Shown here piece by piece: positions 18,081-26,461 of a stretch of 64,000 bases of DNA. Where the stretch lies: contig NZ_BHVV01000001.1 in the NCBI RefSeq assembly GCF_003865015.1, forward strand, positions 794,993 through 858,992, written 5' to 3'. The notes under the pieces are model-generated. The model searched no databases. It was given only the letters and a program-made list of their open reading frames with translations, and was not told the origin of the DNA. The DNA comes from Sulfurisoma sediminicola. GTDB taxonomy: Bacteria > Pseudomonadota > Gammaproteobacteria > Burkholderiales > Rhodocyclaceae. Position numbers and translations under genes: made by a program. Within the stretch, counting starts at the first letter, position 1, and each line of letters starts with the position of its first letter.

Positions 18081-19031
18081 ATGAATTCTCCCGCCCTGCG
18101 CATTGCCTTTGCCGGTACCCCCGAGTTCGCCGCAGTGGCGCTGGAGGCGATCCTTGCTGCAGGCCATGAGGTTCCTCTGGTGCTGACCCAGCCCGACCGG
18201 CCGGCGGGGCGCGGGCAGAAGCTCGTCGCCAGCCCGGTCAAGCAGGTCGCCGCGAAGCATGGCATTGCCGTGCATCAGCCCGAGCGCCTGCGCGATCCGG
18301 CGACGCATGGGCCGTTGATCGAGGCGGCTGTCGACGTACTGGTGGTGGCTGCCTACGGCCTGATCCTGCCGCAGGCCGTGCTCGACATCCCGCGCCTGGG
18401 CTGCCTCAACATCCACGCTTCGCTGCTGCCGCGCTGGCGCGGTGCGGCGCCGATCCAGCGCGCGCTCGAGGCCGGTGACGCCGCGACCGGCGTCACCATC
18501 ATGCGCATGGAGGCCGGCCTCGACACCGGCCCGATGTTGCTCAAGGAATCGCTGCCGATCACTGCCGACGACAGCGCGGCGACCCTGCACGACAAGCTCG
18601 CTGCCCAGGGCGCGCGCCTGATCGTCGACGCCCTCGGGCGGCTCGAGCACCTGACGGCCGAAGCCCAGCCCGAGGCCGGCGTGACCTATGCCAACAAGAT
18701 CGAGAAGCGCGAGGCGGCGGTGGACTGGACGCAGCCGGCGGCCGTCATCGAGCGCCGCATCCGCGCCTTCGATCCCTTCCCCGGCGCACTGGCGAGCCTG
18801 CGCGGGGAGACGCTGAAACTGTGGAAGGCGTCGCCGGCGCATGCGGCCGCAGGTGGCGGCGAGCCGGGCACGGTGCTGGCGGTCGGCGCGGACGGCATCG
18901 TCGTCGCCTGCGGCGAGGGCGCGGTGCGCCTTGCGGAATTGCAGAGGCCCGGCGGCCGCCGTCTCGCTGCCGCCGATTTTCTGTGTGGCTTCGCCGTGAC
19001 GCCCGGCGAGCGCTTCGGCGCACCGGCATAA
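18081..19031 (+). CDS. fmt: Methionyl-tRNA formyltransferase
   Basis: A 316-residue enzyme that formylates initiator Met-tRNA using 10-formyl-THF. Visible: the FAGTPEFA opening, the [12 protein letters not shown] loop, the catalytic Asn-His-Asp region in [17 protein letters not shown] and GLDTGPML, and the C-terminal OB-fold tRNA-binding domain from about residue 205. It begins a plus-strand run of translation and regulatory genes and must use its own promoter because def is separated from it. Confidence 0.96.
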   Translation: MNSPALRIAFAGTPEFAAVALEAILAAGHEVPLVLTQPDRPAGRGQKLVASPVKQVAAKHGIAVHQPERLRDPATHGPLIEAAVDVLVVAAYGLILPQAVLDIPRLGCLNIHASLLPRWRGAAPIQRALEAGDAATGVTIMRMEAGLDTGPMLLKESLPITADDSAATLHDKLAAQGARLIVDALGRLEHLTAEAQPEAGVTYANKIEKREAAVDWTQPAAVIERRIRAFDPFPGALASLRGETLKLWKASPAHAAAGGGEPGTVLAVGADGIVVACGEGAVRLAELQRPGGRRLAAADFLCGFAVTPGERFGAPA

Positions 19032-19045
19032 GCTGGGAGCAGGCA

Positions 19046-19744
19046 GTGGAGCACGTGGTCGTCTTCATCCGCCACGGCCTCAGCGAGTGGAACCGCAGCG
19101 ACCGCTTTACCGGGTGGACCGACATCCCCCTGACCGAGGCCGGATTGAACGAGGCGGCGGCGGCCGGGCGGCGGCTGGCCGCGACAGGCTACGGCTTCGA
19201 CGAGGCCCATGCCTCGATGCTCTGCCGCACGCGGCAGACCATCGAGACGCTGGTCGCCGCCATGGGGCGGCCGCCGCTGCCCATCGCGGAGACCTGGCGC
19301 CTCAACGAGCGCCACTATGGCGCGCTGCAGGGCATGAACAAGAAGGAGATCTTCGCCGCCTGGGGCGAGGAGCAGTCGCGCCGCTGGTGGCGCGGCTACG
19401 TCGAGGCGCCGCCGCCGCTGGCCTTCGAGGATCCGCGCCATCCGCGCTTCGATCCGCGCTACGCCGACCTCGATCCGGCGCTGCTGCCTGTGACGGAAAG
19501 CCTCGCCGACTGCCAGCGCCGCACCCTGCCGTACTGGCACGAGGTGCTGGCGCCGCGCGTCAAAGCTGGTCGGCGCCTGCTGGTGGCCAGTCACGGCAAC
19601 ACCCTGCGCGGGCTGGTGATGCACTTCGACGGCCTCGACGCCGAAGCCATGATGCATGTCGAGATCGCGCCCGGCGTGCCCCTGGTCTACCGCTACACGC
19701 CCGATCTGCAGGTCATCGGCCGGGAGTGGCTCGCCTTGCCGTAA
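19046..19744 (+). CDS. gpmA: 2,3-bisphosphoglycerate-dependent phosphoglycerate mutase
   Basis: A 232-residue glycolytic mutase (3-PG to 2-PG). The phospho-acceptor His is in FIRHGLSEWN; ERHYGALQG and the second catalytic His in SHGNTLRGLV are present, with the long GpmA-type insert and a tail matching the dPGM subfamily. A GTG at 19046 is preferred: it sits 7 nt after GGGAG and begins the conserved sequence. 14 bp after fmt, so probably co-transcribed. Confidence 0.92.
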   Translation: MEHVVVFIRHGLSEWNRSDRFTGWTDIPLTEAGLNEAAAAGRRLAATGYGFDEAHASMLCRTRQTIETLVAAMGRPPLPIAETWRLNERHYGALQGMNKKEIFAAWGEEQSRRWWRGYVEAPPPLAFEDPRHPRFDPRYADLDPALLPVTESLADCQRRTLPYWHEVLAPRVKAGRRLLVASHGNTLRGLVMHFDGLDAEAMMHVEIAPGVPLVYRYTPDLQVIGREWLALP

Positions 19745-19773
19745 CATGTCGCTTCCCCGATGAGGATGGCTCC

Positions 19774-20160
19774 ATGATGGACTTGAACGCGACGCGCCAG
19801 GCGAAGGTCCTGGTGACCCGGCCCGCCGGGCATATCGACCAGGCCACTGCCGACGACTTCCTCGCCGCGCTGCGCGCCGCGCTCGCCAGCGCCAGGGGAG
19901 AGGGCACGGCGCTGCTGCTCGATTTCACCGCGGTCGATTACATCAGCAGCGTCGGCCTGCGCGCGCTGATGCTGACCGCACGCGAGGCCAAGGCGGCCGG
20001 CGTCGCGCTGGCCGTCGCCGCGCTCAAGCCGCTGGTGCAGGAGATCTTCCAGATCAGCCGCTTCGACATGGTGATCACGGTGCATCCGACGGTCGCGGCG
20101 GCCGTCGCCGCCCTGGCCACGCCGGCGCTCGCCGGCGCCGACGGAACGGTGCGTGGCTGA
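19774..20160 (+). CDS. STAS-domain protein (anti-anti-sigma factor-like)
   Basis: A 128-residue single STAS domain. The region LLLDFTAVDYISSVGLRAL carries the conserved Asp and the Ser58-Ser59 pair where the kinase partner phosphorylates SpoIIAA/RsbV proteins. It overlaps by 8 bp the gene for a HATPase anti-sigma-like protein, the normal kinase partner, so the two make a partner-switching pair. The controlled sigma factor or effector and any PP2C phosphatase are not in the window. Confidence 0.85.
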   Translation: MMDLNATRQAKVLVTRPAGHIDQATADDFLAALRAALASARGEGTALLLDFTAVDYISSVGLRALMLTAREAKAAGVALAVAALKPLVQEIFQISRFDMVITVHPTVAAAVAALATPALAGADGTVRG

Positions 20161-20581
20161 CGCGGCCGGCACGACCCTCGCCGCGCGCCCTGGCGGGCTG
20201 CCCGCACTGCTCGACTTCGCCCGCAGCTTCGGGCGCGAACACGGGCTGCCCGAAGCGGCCGTCCATCGCCTCGTCGTCATTCTCGAGGAGCTGTTCCTCA
20301 ATACCGTCCAGCACGGCCACGGCGGCGGCAGCGATGCGCCGGTGACGGTCGAGCTGTCCCTGCTCGCCGACGAACTGCGCTGCAGCTACACCGATCATGC
20401 GCCGCTGTTCGTGCCGCCCGCCGGCCTGCCGAGTCACATCGAGCGGGCGCCGGATGCGCGTCCGCTCGGTGGTCTCGGCGTGGCCATGGCGCGCTCGCTC
20501 GCCAGCGACCTCAGCCACTCGCAGGCCGGGGCGGACGGCGGCAACCGCATCGCCTTTTCCGTCAGCCTGGCACGTGCGTGA
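20153..20581 (+). CDS. RsbW/SpoIIAB-like anti-sigma factor (HATPase)
   Basis: A 142-residue GHKL ATPase domain without other domains. N-box ILEELFLNTVQHG, a G1-like YTDHAPLFVPP and G2-like GGLGVAMARSL are visible. Proteins of this kind phosphorylate a STAS partner and sequester a sigma factor or other target. The GTG start at 20153 lies inside the STAS gene, giving an 8-bp overlap that fits 1:1 coupled synthesis. Target unknown. Confidence 0.85.
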   Translation: MADAAGTTLAARPGGLPALLDFARSFGREHGLPEAAVHRLVVILEELFLNTVQHGHGGGSDAPVTVELSLLADELRCSYTDHAPLFVPPAGLPSHIERAPDARPLGGLGVAMARSLASDLSHSQAGADGGNRIAFSVSLARA

Positions 20582-20603
20582 AGAAGCCGATGCTCGGGGC
20601 GCC

Positions 20604-21884
20604 GTGAGCGAAGCGACAGTGCTGTCCCCGCCGCTGGCGAGCGCGTTGCGGGCCGCGGCCGAAGCTGTCGCCGGCGTGATCGCCGGCCGCACGCCCGAAG
20701 CGCCGCTGGCGGCGACCATTCCGGCGCTGCGGCCGGCGGTGATGGACCTCGTCTTCGGCACGCTGCGCGATGGCGGCCGCGGTGATTTCCTTCTCGGCCG
20801 GCTGCTCGCGCGGCCGCTGCAGGAGCCGCTGATCCATGCCCTGCTGCTGGTGGCGCTGTTCCGGCTCGAGCAGCGGCCGCAGGATGTACACACCACCGTC
20901 GATCAGGCCGTCGATGCTGCCGCGGGCATCAGGCGCGGCCGCCTCAAGGCCCTGGTCAATGGCGTGCTGCGCGGTTTCCTGCGCCGTCGCGACGAGCTGC
21001 TCGCCGCCGCCGAAGCCGACGTCGTCGCGCGCTGGCGCCATCCGCGCTGGTGGATCGAACGCCTGCAGGCCGAGCAGCCGCAAGCTTGGCCGGCGGTGCT
21101 CGCCGCCGGCAACAGCCACCCGCCGATGACGCTGCGCGTCAATCGCCGCTGCGACGACGCGCAGCACTATCTGGCCGAACTCGTGGCCGCCGGCATCGAA
21201 GCGCAGGCGCTGGACGCCGTCGCCATCCGCCTCGAGGCGCCAGTCGCGGTCGAGCGCCTGCCCGGCTTCGCCGCGGGTCGCGTCTCGGTGCAGGACTGGG
21301 GCGCGCAGCGTGCCGCCGCCCTGCTCGATCTCCATGAGGGCCAGCGCGTGCTCGACGCCTGCGCCGCGCCCGGGGGCAAGACGGCGCACATCCTCGAGAC
21401 GGCCGATGTCGAGCTCACCGCGCTCGAACTGGATGCGCAGCGTGCCGGGCGCGTGCGCGAAAACCTCGCGCGCCTCGGTCTCGCCGCCGATGTCCGGGTC
21501 GCCGACTGCCGGCGTCTCGAGGAATGGTGGGATGGCCGCCGCTTCGAACGCATCCTCGCCGACGTGCCCTGCTCGGCCTCGGGGGTGGCCAGGCGCCATC
21601 CCGACATCAAGTGGTTGCGGCGGGCCGCCGATGTGGCGCAGTTCGCACAGACGCAGGCGGCGATCCTCGATGCCTTGTGGCATGTGCTGGCCCCCGGTGG
21701 CAAAATGCTTTATTGCACCTGCTCCGTGTTTCGCGCCGAAAATGTCGACCAGATCAAGGAATTTACCCGGCGTCACCCGGATGCTGCGCGTTTGCCCACC
21801 GGCTGCGCCGAACTCGAAGTCCACTTGATGCCCGGCCCCGACCACGATGGCTTCTATTACGCGCTGCTGCAGAAGCTGGCTTAG
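20604..21884 (+). CDS. rsmB: 16S rRNA m5C967 methyltransferase RsmB
   Basis: About 426 residues from the GTG at 20604 (a GTG at 20574 is also possible and would overlap the upstream stop). An N-terminal NusB-like RNA-binding domain (residues 1-140) precedes the Rossmann methyltransferase with the SAM loop DACAAPGGKT and the two catalytic cysteines in PCSASG and YCTCSV. E. coli RsmB has 429 residues. It is the conserved neighbour of fmt, here displaced by gpmA and the STAS/anti-sigma pair. Confidence 0.93.
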   Translation: MSEATVLSPPLASALRAAAEAVAGVIAGRTPEAPLAATIPALRPAVMDLVFGTLRDGGRGDFLLGRLLARPLQEPLIHALLLVALFRLEQRPQDVHTTVDQAVDAAAGIRRGRLKALVNGVLRGFLRRRDELLAAAEADVVARWRHPRWWIERLQAEQPQAWPAVLAAGNSHPPMTLRVNRRCDDAQHYLAELVAAGIEAQALDAVAIRLEAPVAVERLPGFAAGRVSVQDWGAQRAAALLDLHEGQRVLDACAAPGGKTAHILETADVELTALELDAQRAGRVRENLARLGLAADVRVADCRRLEEWWDGRRFERILADVPCSASGVARRHPDIKWLRRAADVAQFAQTQAAILDALWHVLAPGGKMLYCTCSVFRAENVDQIKEFTRRHPDAARLPTGCAELEVHLMPGPDHDGFYYALLQKLA

Positions 21885-22437
21885 CCGCCTGGCGCTGCTG
21901 CTGGCGCTCGCGCTGGCCGGCATCGCCCATGCCGGCAGCATCGAGCCGGTGCACGCCGATCTCAAACAGGGCGAGGACGGCCACGTGCTGTCGGCCGAGT
22001 TTTCCGTCGATCTCGGCTCCCGCCTCGAGGAGGCCGTGGCGCGGGGCGTGCCGCTCTACTTCAACCTCGAGTTCGTGCTCGAGCGCAACCGCTGGTACTG
22101 GCTCAACGAGCAGGTCGCCAGCATCACCATCAATTATCGTCTCGCCTACAACGCGCTGACCCGCCAATACCGGCTCTCCGTTGGCGGCCTCCACCAGAGC
22201 TTCGCGACGCTGGCGGAGGCGATGCGCGTCATCGCGCGGATCTCGGCGCTGCCGGTGGCCGACAAGGGTGCGCTGAAGCCCGGCGAGAACTACACGGCGG
22301 CGCTGCGCCTCTCGCTCGACCGCAGCCAGCTGCCCAAGCCGCTGCAGGTCGACGCCATCGCCAACAGCGACTGGCAGGTCAGCACCAAGGCACTGCGCTG
22401 GCAGTTCTCCCCCGCGCCCGAGTCCCCGGCGAAGTGA
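21847..22437 (+). CDS. Exported DUF4390 protein
   Basis: A 196-residue protein with a signal peptide ending near IAHA-GS (about residue 29-30) and a beta-rich DUF4390 domain. The family is found almost exclusively between rsmB and ntrY in betaproteobacteria and some gammas; function unknown. It overlaps the rsmB 3' end by 38 bp and its stop overlaps the ntrY GTG (GTGA), so it is tightly coupled to both. Confidence 0.88.
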   Translation: MASITRCCRSWLSRLALLLALALAGIAHAGSIEPVHADLKQGEDGHVLSAEFSVDLGSRLEEAVARGVPLYFNLEFVLERNRWYWLNEQVASITINYRLAYNALTRQYRLSVGGLHQSFATLAEAMRVIARISALPVADKGALKPGENYTAALRLSLDRSQLPKPLQVDAIANSDWQVSTKALRWQFSPAPESPAK

Positions 22438-24566
22438 AAGTCCTCCTGATCCTCGCGGCTGCTGCGGGTGCGATACTCGTCTTCCTGCTGACTTCGGCCA
22501 GCGCCAACACCGCACTGCTCTCCGGCTATTACCCTTGGCTGCTCGGCGCCAACGCCCTGATCGCGGTGGCGATGCTGGCACTGGTGGGCATCCAGCTGCG
22601 GCGGCTGTGGAAGGACTTCAAGGGCGGCGTTTTCGGCTCGCGGCTGAAGACGCGGCTGGTGCTGCTGCTGGCGCTGATGGCGCTGCTGCCGGGTGCGCTG
22701 GTCTATGCCGTTTCGATGCAGTTTGCCGTACGCTCGATCGAGTCCTGGTTCGACGTGCGCGTCGACAGCGCGCTCGAGGGCGGTCTCGACCTCGCGCGCA
22801 ACGTGCTCGACGCACAGCAGGCGGAGCTGCTCGAAAAGGCCCGCGGTATGACGCTCGACGTCGGCGATACCGGCAATGCCGGCCCGGCGCTGCTCAACCG
22901 CCTGCGCGAGCAGTCCGGAGTGCAGACGACGACGCTCTTCGCCGGCAACGGCCAGATACTGGCGAGCAGCTCCAGCGATGTCGGCAGCCTGCTGCCGCCG
23001 GTGCCTTCGACCGCGCAGCTGCGCCAGGCGAGACTGGGCCGCGGCTTCGCCGTGGTCGAGGGCGAGGCCGCGACGGGCCTGATGCTGCGGGCGCTGGTGC
23101 CCGTCAGCGGCTTCGAACTGGGGGCCGAGCAACGGGTGCTGCAACTGACGAAGATGGTGCCCGGCGCCATCGCCCGCAGTGCCGAGAGCGTTGCGGCCGC
23201 CCACCGCAACTACCAGGAACTGCAACTGGGCAAGCAGGGACTCAAACGCATCTACACCCTGACGCTGACGCTGACGCTGCTGCTGGCGCTGTTCGCCGCC
23301 ATCGCGCTCGCCTTCGTCTTCGCCGAGCGCCTGGCGCGGCCGCTGCTGATCCTGGCCGAGGGCACGCAGGCGGTGGCGGCCGGCGACTTCACGCCGCGCA
23401 GCGTGGTGGCTTCCGACGACGAGCTCGGCGTGCTGACGCAGTCCTTCTCGAAGATGACGCGGCAGCTCGACGACGCCCGGCGCGAGACCGAGCGCCATCG
23501 CCAGCAGGTCGAGGCCGCCAGCGCCTATCTCGAGAGCGTGCTCGCCAACCTCTCCGCCGGCGTGCTCGCCTTCGACCGCGAGCTGCGGCTGCGCGCCGCC
23601 AACCGCGGCGCCATGGCCATCCTGCGCGAGGACCTGACCGAGCTCGAGAAGGTGCCGCTGGCGGAGTGGCCGCGCCACGGCGCCTTCGCCGGTGCGATCA
23701 TCGCCGCCTTCAGGGAGCGCGGCGACGAGTGGCAGCAGGAACTCGAACTCGAGGCCGATGGCGTCACGCAGGTGCTGCTGATGCGCGGTTCCACCCTGCC
23801 CGAGGCCGGCGGCGGCGGCACGGTGGTGGTGTTCGACGACATCACCCAGCTCATCTCGGCGCAGCGCAGCGCGGCCTGGGGCGAGGTGGCGCGGCGTCTC
23901 GCGCACGAGATCAAGAATCCGCTGACCCCGATCCAGCTCTCGGCCGAGCGGCTGCAGATCAAGCTCGCCGACAAGCTCGAGCCCGCCTCGCGCGACATGC
24001 TCGACCGCTCGATCGCCACCATCGTCGCCCAGGTCGAGGCGATGAAGAACATGGTCAACGACTTTCGCGACTACGCCAAGACGCCGCCGCCGAGCCTGGC
24101 GGCCGTCGATCTCGATGCGCTGGTGCGGGAAGTGCTGACGCTCTACGAGGCGGCGTCGCCGCGCGTCGAGGCCAGCCTCGTCGCCGACCTGCCGCGCGTG
24201 CGTGCCGATGCCAACCAGCTGCGCCAGGTGCTGCACAACCTCATCAAGAACGCCAGCGAAGCGCTCGCGGAACATGGCTCTTCGCCGTCCCTGTTTGCCG
24301 GCGAGGGACCGAAAATCCTGGTGGCAACGCGCGCCGAGGACAGGCGCGTCGCGCTCGTCGTCGCCGACAATGGCCCGGGCTTTCCGCCGCAGATCCTGAA
24401 GCGCGCCTTCGAGCCCTACGTCACCACCAAGGCCAAGGGCACGGGGCTGGGGCTGGCCATCGTCAAGAAGATCGTCGACGAGCATCGCGGCGAGGTCGTG
24501 CTGGCCAACCGCAGCGGTGGCGGCGCCGAGATCACCATCCGGCTTCCCGTCGCCGCCCACGAATGA
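22434..24566 (+). CDS. ntrY: NtrY-like membrane sensor histidine kinase
   Basis: A 710-residue kinase. Four TM helices (about 3-20, 30-50, 78-95, 278-302) enclose a periplasmic sensor; HAMP, PAS (about 355-475), HisKA with phospho-acceptor His491 in RRLAHEIKNPLTP, and a HATPase with NLIKNASEAL, DNGPGFPP and GTGLGLAIVKKI follow. NtrY senses nitrogen or redox status in several proteobacteria. The GTG start overlaps the DUF4390 stop. The response regulator follows 15 bp downstream. Confidence 0.93.
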   Translation: MKVLLILAAAAGAILVFLLTSASANTALLSGYYPWLLGANALIAVAMLALVGIQLRRLWKDFKGGVFGSRLKTRLVLLLALMALLPGALVYAVSMQFAVRSIESWFDVRVDSALEGGLDLARNVLDAQQAELLEKARGMTLDVGDTGNAGPALLNRLREQSGVQTTTLFAGNGQILASSSSDVGSLLPPVPSTAQLRQARLGRGFAVVEGEAATGLMLRALVPVSGFELGAEQRVLQLTKMVPGAIARSAESVAAAHRNYQELQLGKQGLKRIYTLTLTLTLLLALFAAIALAFVFAERLARPLLILAEGTQAVAAGDFTPRSVVASDDELGVLTQSFSKMTRQLDDARRETERHRQQVEAASAYLESVLANLSAGVLAFDRELRLRAANRGAMAILREDLTELEKVPLAEWPRHGAFAGAIIAAFRERGDEWQQELELEADGVTQVLLMRGSTLPEAGGGGTVVVFDDITQLISAQRSAAWGEVARRLAHEIKNPLTPIQLSAERLQIKLADKLEPASRDMLDRSIATIVAQVEAMKNMVNDFRDYAKTPPPSLAAVDLDALVREVLTLYEAASPRVEASLVADLPRVRADANQLRQVLHNLIKNASEALAEHGSSPSLFAGEGPKILVATRAEDRRVALVVADNGPGFPPQILKRAFEPYVTTKAKGTGLGLAIVKKIVDEHRGEVVLANRSGGGAEITIRLPVAAHE

Positions 24567-24581
24567 TGATATTGTTCAGCC

Positions 24582-25820
24582 ATGGCCCAGATACTGGTCG
24601 TTGACGACGAAGTCGGCATCCGCGAACTTCTTTCGGAGATCCTCCGCGACGAGGGGCATGACGTGCGCCTGGCGGAGAATGCCGGCGCCGCCCGCGCCGC
24701 CCGCGCCGCCGCGCGCCCCGACCTGGTGCTGCTCGACATCTGGATGCCCGACACTGACGGCATCACCCTGCTCAAGGAGTGGGTCGCCAACGGCCAGCTC
24801 AACATGCCGGTGGTGATGATGTCCGGCCACGGCACCATCGACACCGCGGTCGAGGCGACCCGCATCGGTGCCATCGACTTCCTCGAAAAGCCGATCGGCA
24901 TGCAGAAGCTGCTCGCCGCCGTGCAGCGTGCGCTCGACCGCTCGCACAAGCCCGGCGCCGGCAGCCTCTCGCTCGCCGCCTTCCCCCGTTCGGCGCCGCT
25001 GAAGGACCTGAAGAAGCGCCTCGAGCAGCTTGCCGCCAAGAGCCGCACCGTGCTGCTGCGCGCCGGCCCGGCCGGATTCGTCGAGCTTGCCGGGCGCACG
25101 CTGCAGCCACCGGGCCGCGCCTGGGTGGACGTCGCCGCCGACTCCAACCCGATCACGCTGGACGCGCTGCAGGCCGCGGCCGGTGGCGTGCTCTGGTGCG
25201 AAGAGCTCGGCCGCCTGACGCGGCTGCAGCAGAAGAATCTCGCTTTCGCCGCCGAACGCCTGGAAAAGTTCGATCTGCACCTGGTCGCTGCCAGCAGTCA
25301 CGACCTGGCGGCGTTGACTGCGCTGGGCTGGGACGAGGCGCCGCTGCGCCGCCTGTTCGAGGTCTGGCTTGGCGTGCCTTCCCTGGCCGAGATCCGCGAC
25401 GAGATTCCCGACATTGCCGCCCACCTGCTGACCCAGCTGGTCGAGGCCGGCGAAAGCCCGCTGCGGCGCCTGTCCACCGCGGCGCAGAACGCGCTGCGCC
25501 AGCACGCCTGGCCCGGCGGCTACGGCGAACTGAAGAGCGTGGTCAAGTCGCTGGCGCTGGGTGCGCTGGAGGAGGAAATCGGCGGCGAGGACGTCACGCG
25601 GCTGCTCACGCCGGTACCCGACGGCGCACCGAAGACGCCGGCGGGGCTGGCGGTCGAAATGCTGGCGCTGCCGCTGCGCGAGGCGCGCGAAACCTTCGAG
25701 CGCATCTATTTCGAATACCACCTCGGGCTCGACGGCGGCAACATGACGCGGCTGGCCGAGACCACGGGCCTGGAGCGGACGCATCTTTATCGCAAGCTGA
25801 AGGATCTGGGGCTGCGGTAG
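24582..25820 (+). CDS. ntrX: NtrX-like response regulator with degenerate AAA+ domain
   Basis: A 412-residue regulator: receiver with Asp52 (LLDIWMPD) and Lys near 105 (FLEKPI), a central region about 140-345, and a Fis-type helix-turn-helix (MTRLAETTGLERTHLYRKLKDLGL) here seen as MTRLAETTGLERTHLYRKLK. The central region aligns in order with sigma54 activators (VDVAADSNPITLDALQAAAGG, WPGGYGELKSVV) but has no Walker A GETGTGKE-type motif and no GAFTGA loop, so it should neither hydrolyse ATP nor activate sigma54. It is likely a sigma70-class DNA-binding regulator controlled by NtrY. Confidence 0.85.
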   Translation: MAQILVVDDEVGIRELLSEILRDEGHDVRLAENAGAARAARAAARPDLVLLDIWMPDTDGITLLKEWVANGQLNMPVVMMSGHGTIDTAVEATRIGAIDFLEKPIGMQKLLAAVQRALDRSHKPGAGSLSLAAFPRSAPLKDLKKRLEQLAAKSRTVLLRAGPAGFVELAGRTLQPPGRAWVDVAADSNPITLDALQAAAGGVLWCEELGRLTRLQQKNLAFAAERLEKFDLHLVAASSHDLAALTALGWDEAPLRRLFEVWLGVPSLAEIRDEIPDIAAHLLTQLVEAGESPLRRLSTAAQNALRQHAWPGGYGELKSVVKSLALGALEEEIGGEDVTRLLTPVPDGAPKTPAGLAVEMLALPLREARETFERIYFEYHLGLDGGNMTRLAETTGLERTHLYRKLKDLGLR

Positions 25821-25871
25821 TATTTCCGGTGGCCGCACCGGCCGCCCAATAACAAGACCAAGGTGGTCGCC

Positions 25872-26438
25872 ATGAAAGAACTGATCGCACTGCTGCTGAC
25901 TGGCATCGTCATGCTCGCCGGAGTGCCCGCCTTCGCGGCGAAGGGCGACGCCGACAAGGCCCGGGCGGAGATCCGCAAGACCTCCAAGGACATTCTCGCC
26001 CAGCTCTACAAACAGCAGCCTTCGGCGAAGAAGGCGGTGGCCTCGGCTGCGGGCTACGCCGTGTTCAGCAACTTCGGCATGAAGATCTTCGTTGCGGGCA
26101 GCGGCAGCGGCAAGGGCGTCGCGGTGAACGCCAAGAGCAAGAAGGAAGTCTTCATGAAGATGATCGAGGTGCAGGCGGGTCTCGGGCTCGGCGTGAAGAC
26201 GTTCCGACTGGTGTTCGTCTTCGAGAACGAGAAGGGCTGGAACAACTTCGTCAACTCGGGCTGGGAGGCCGGTACCCAGGCTACTGCGGCGGCCAAGAGC
26301 GGCGACTCCGGTGCGGCCTACCAGGGCGCGATCTCGGTGGCGCCCGGCGTCTGGCTCTACCAGATGACCGACAAGGGCCTGGCGGTGGAGGCGACGGTCA
26401 AGGGCACCAAGTACTACAAGGACGACGACCTCAACTGA
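25872..26438 (+). CDS. Exported SYLF (YSC84-like) lipid-binding domain protein
   Basis: A 188-residue protein with signal peptide (cleavage near PAFA-AKGD) and a SYLF/YSC84 domain covering nearly all the mature part (AAGYAVFSNFGMK, GSGSGKGVAVN, VQAGLGLGVKTF, YKDDDLN end). Eukaryotic SYLF domains bind phosphoinositides; bacterial roles are unknown, probably outer-membrane or periplasmic lipid binding. ATG 25872 chosen because AAGGTGG sits 6 nt upstream. Between ntrX and trkA, with its own spacing of 23 bp to trkA. Confidence 0.85.
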   Translation: MKELIALLLTGIVMLAGVPAFAAKGDADKARAEIRKTSKDILAQLYKQQPSAKKAVASAAGYAVFSNFGMKIFVAGSGSGKGVAVNAKSKKEVFMKMIEVQAGLGLGVKTFRLVFVFENEKGWNNFVNSGWEAGTQATAAAKSGDSGAAYQGAISVAPGVWLYQMTDKGLAVEATVKGTKYYKDDDLN

Positions 26439-26461
26439 CGGTCGCTCGCCGCGGTGGCGCC

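Noticed and set aside
14989..18084. Plus-strand open frame of 1031 residues between def and fmt
   Set aside because: Opposite the MHYT-GGDEF-EAL gene; no recognisable domain and Arg/Asp/Gln-biased.
22434..25820. Sigma54 promoters near ntrYX
   Set aside because: I found no TGGCAC-N5-TTGC-like element with correct spacing in the intergenic spaces.
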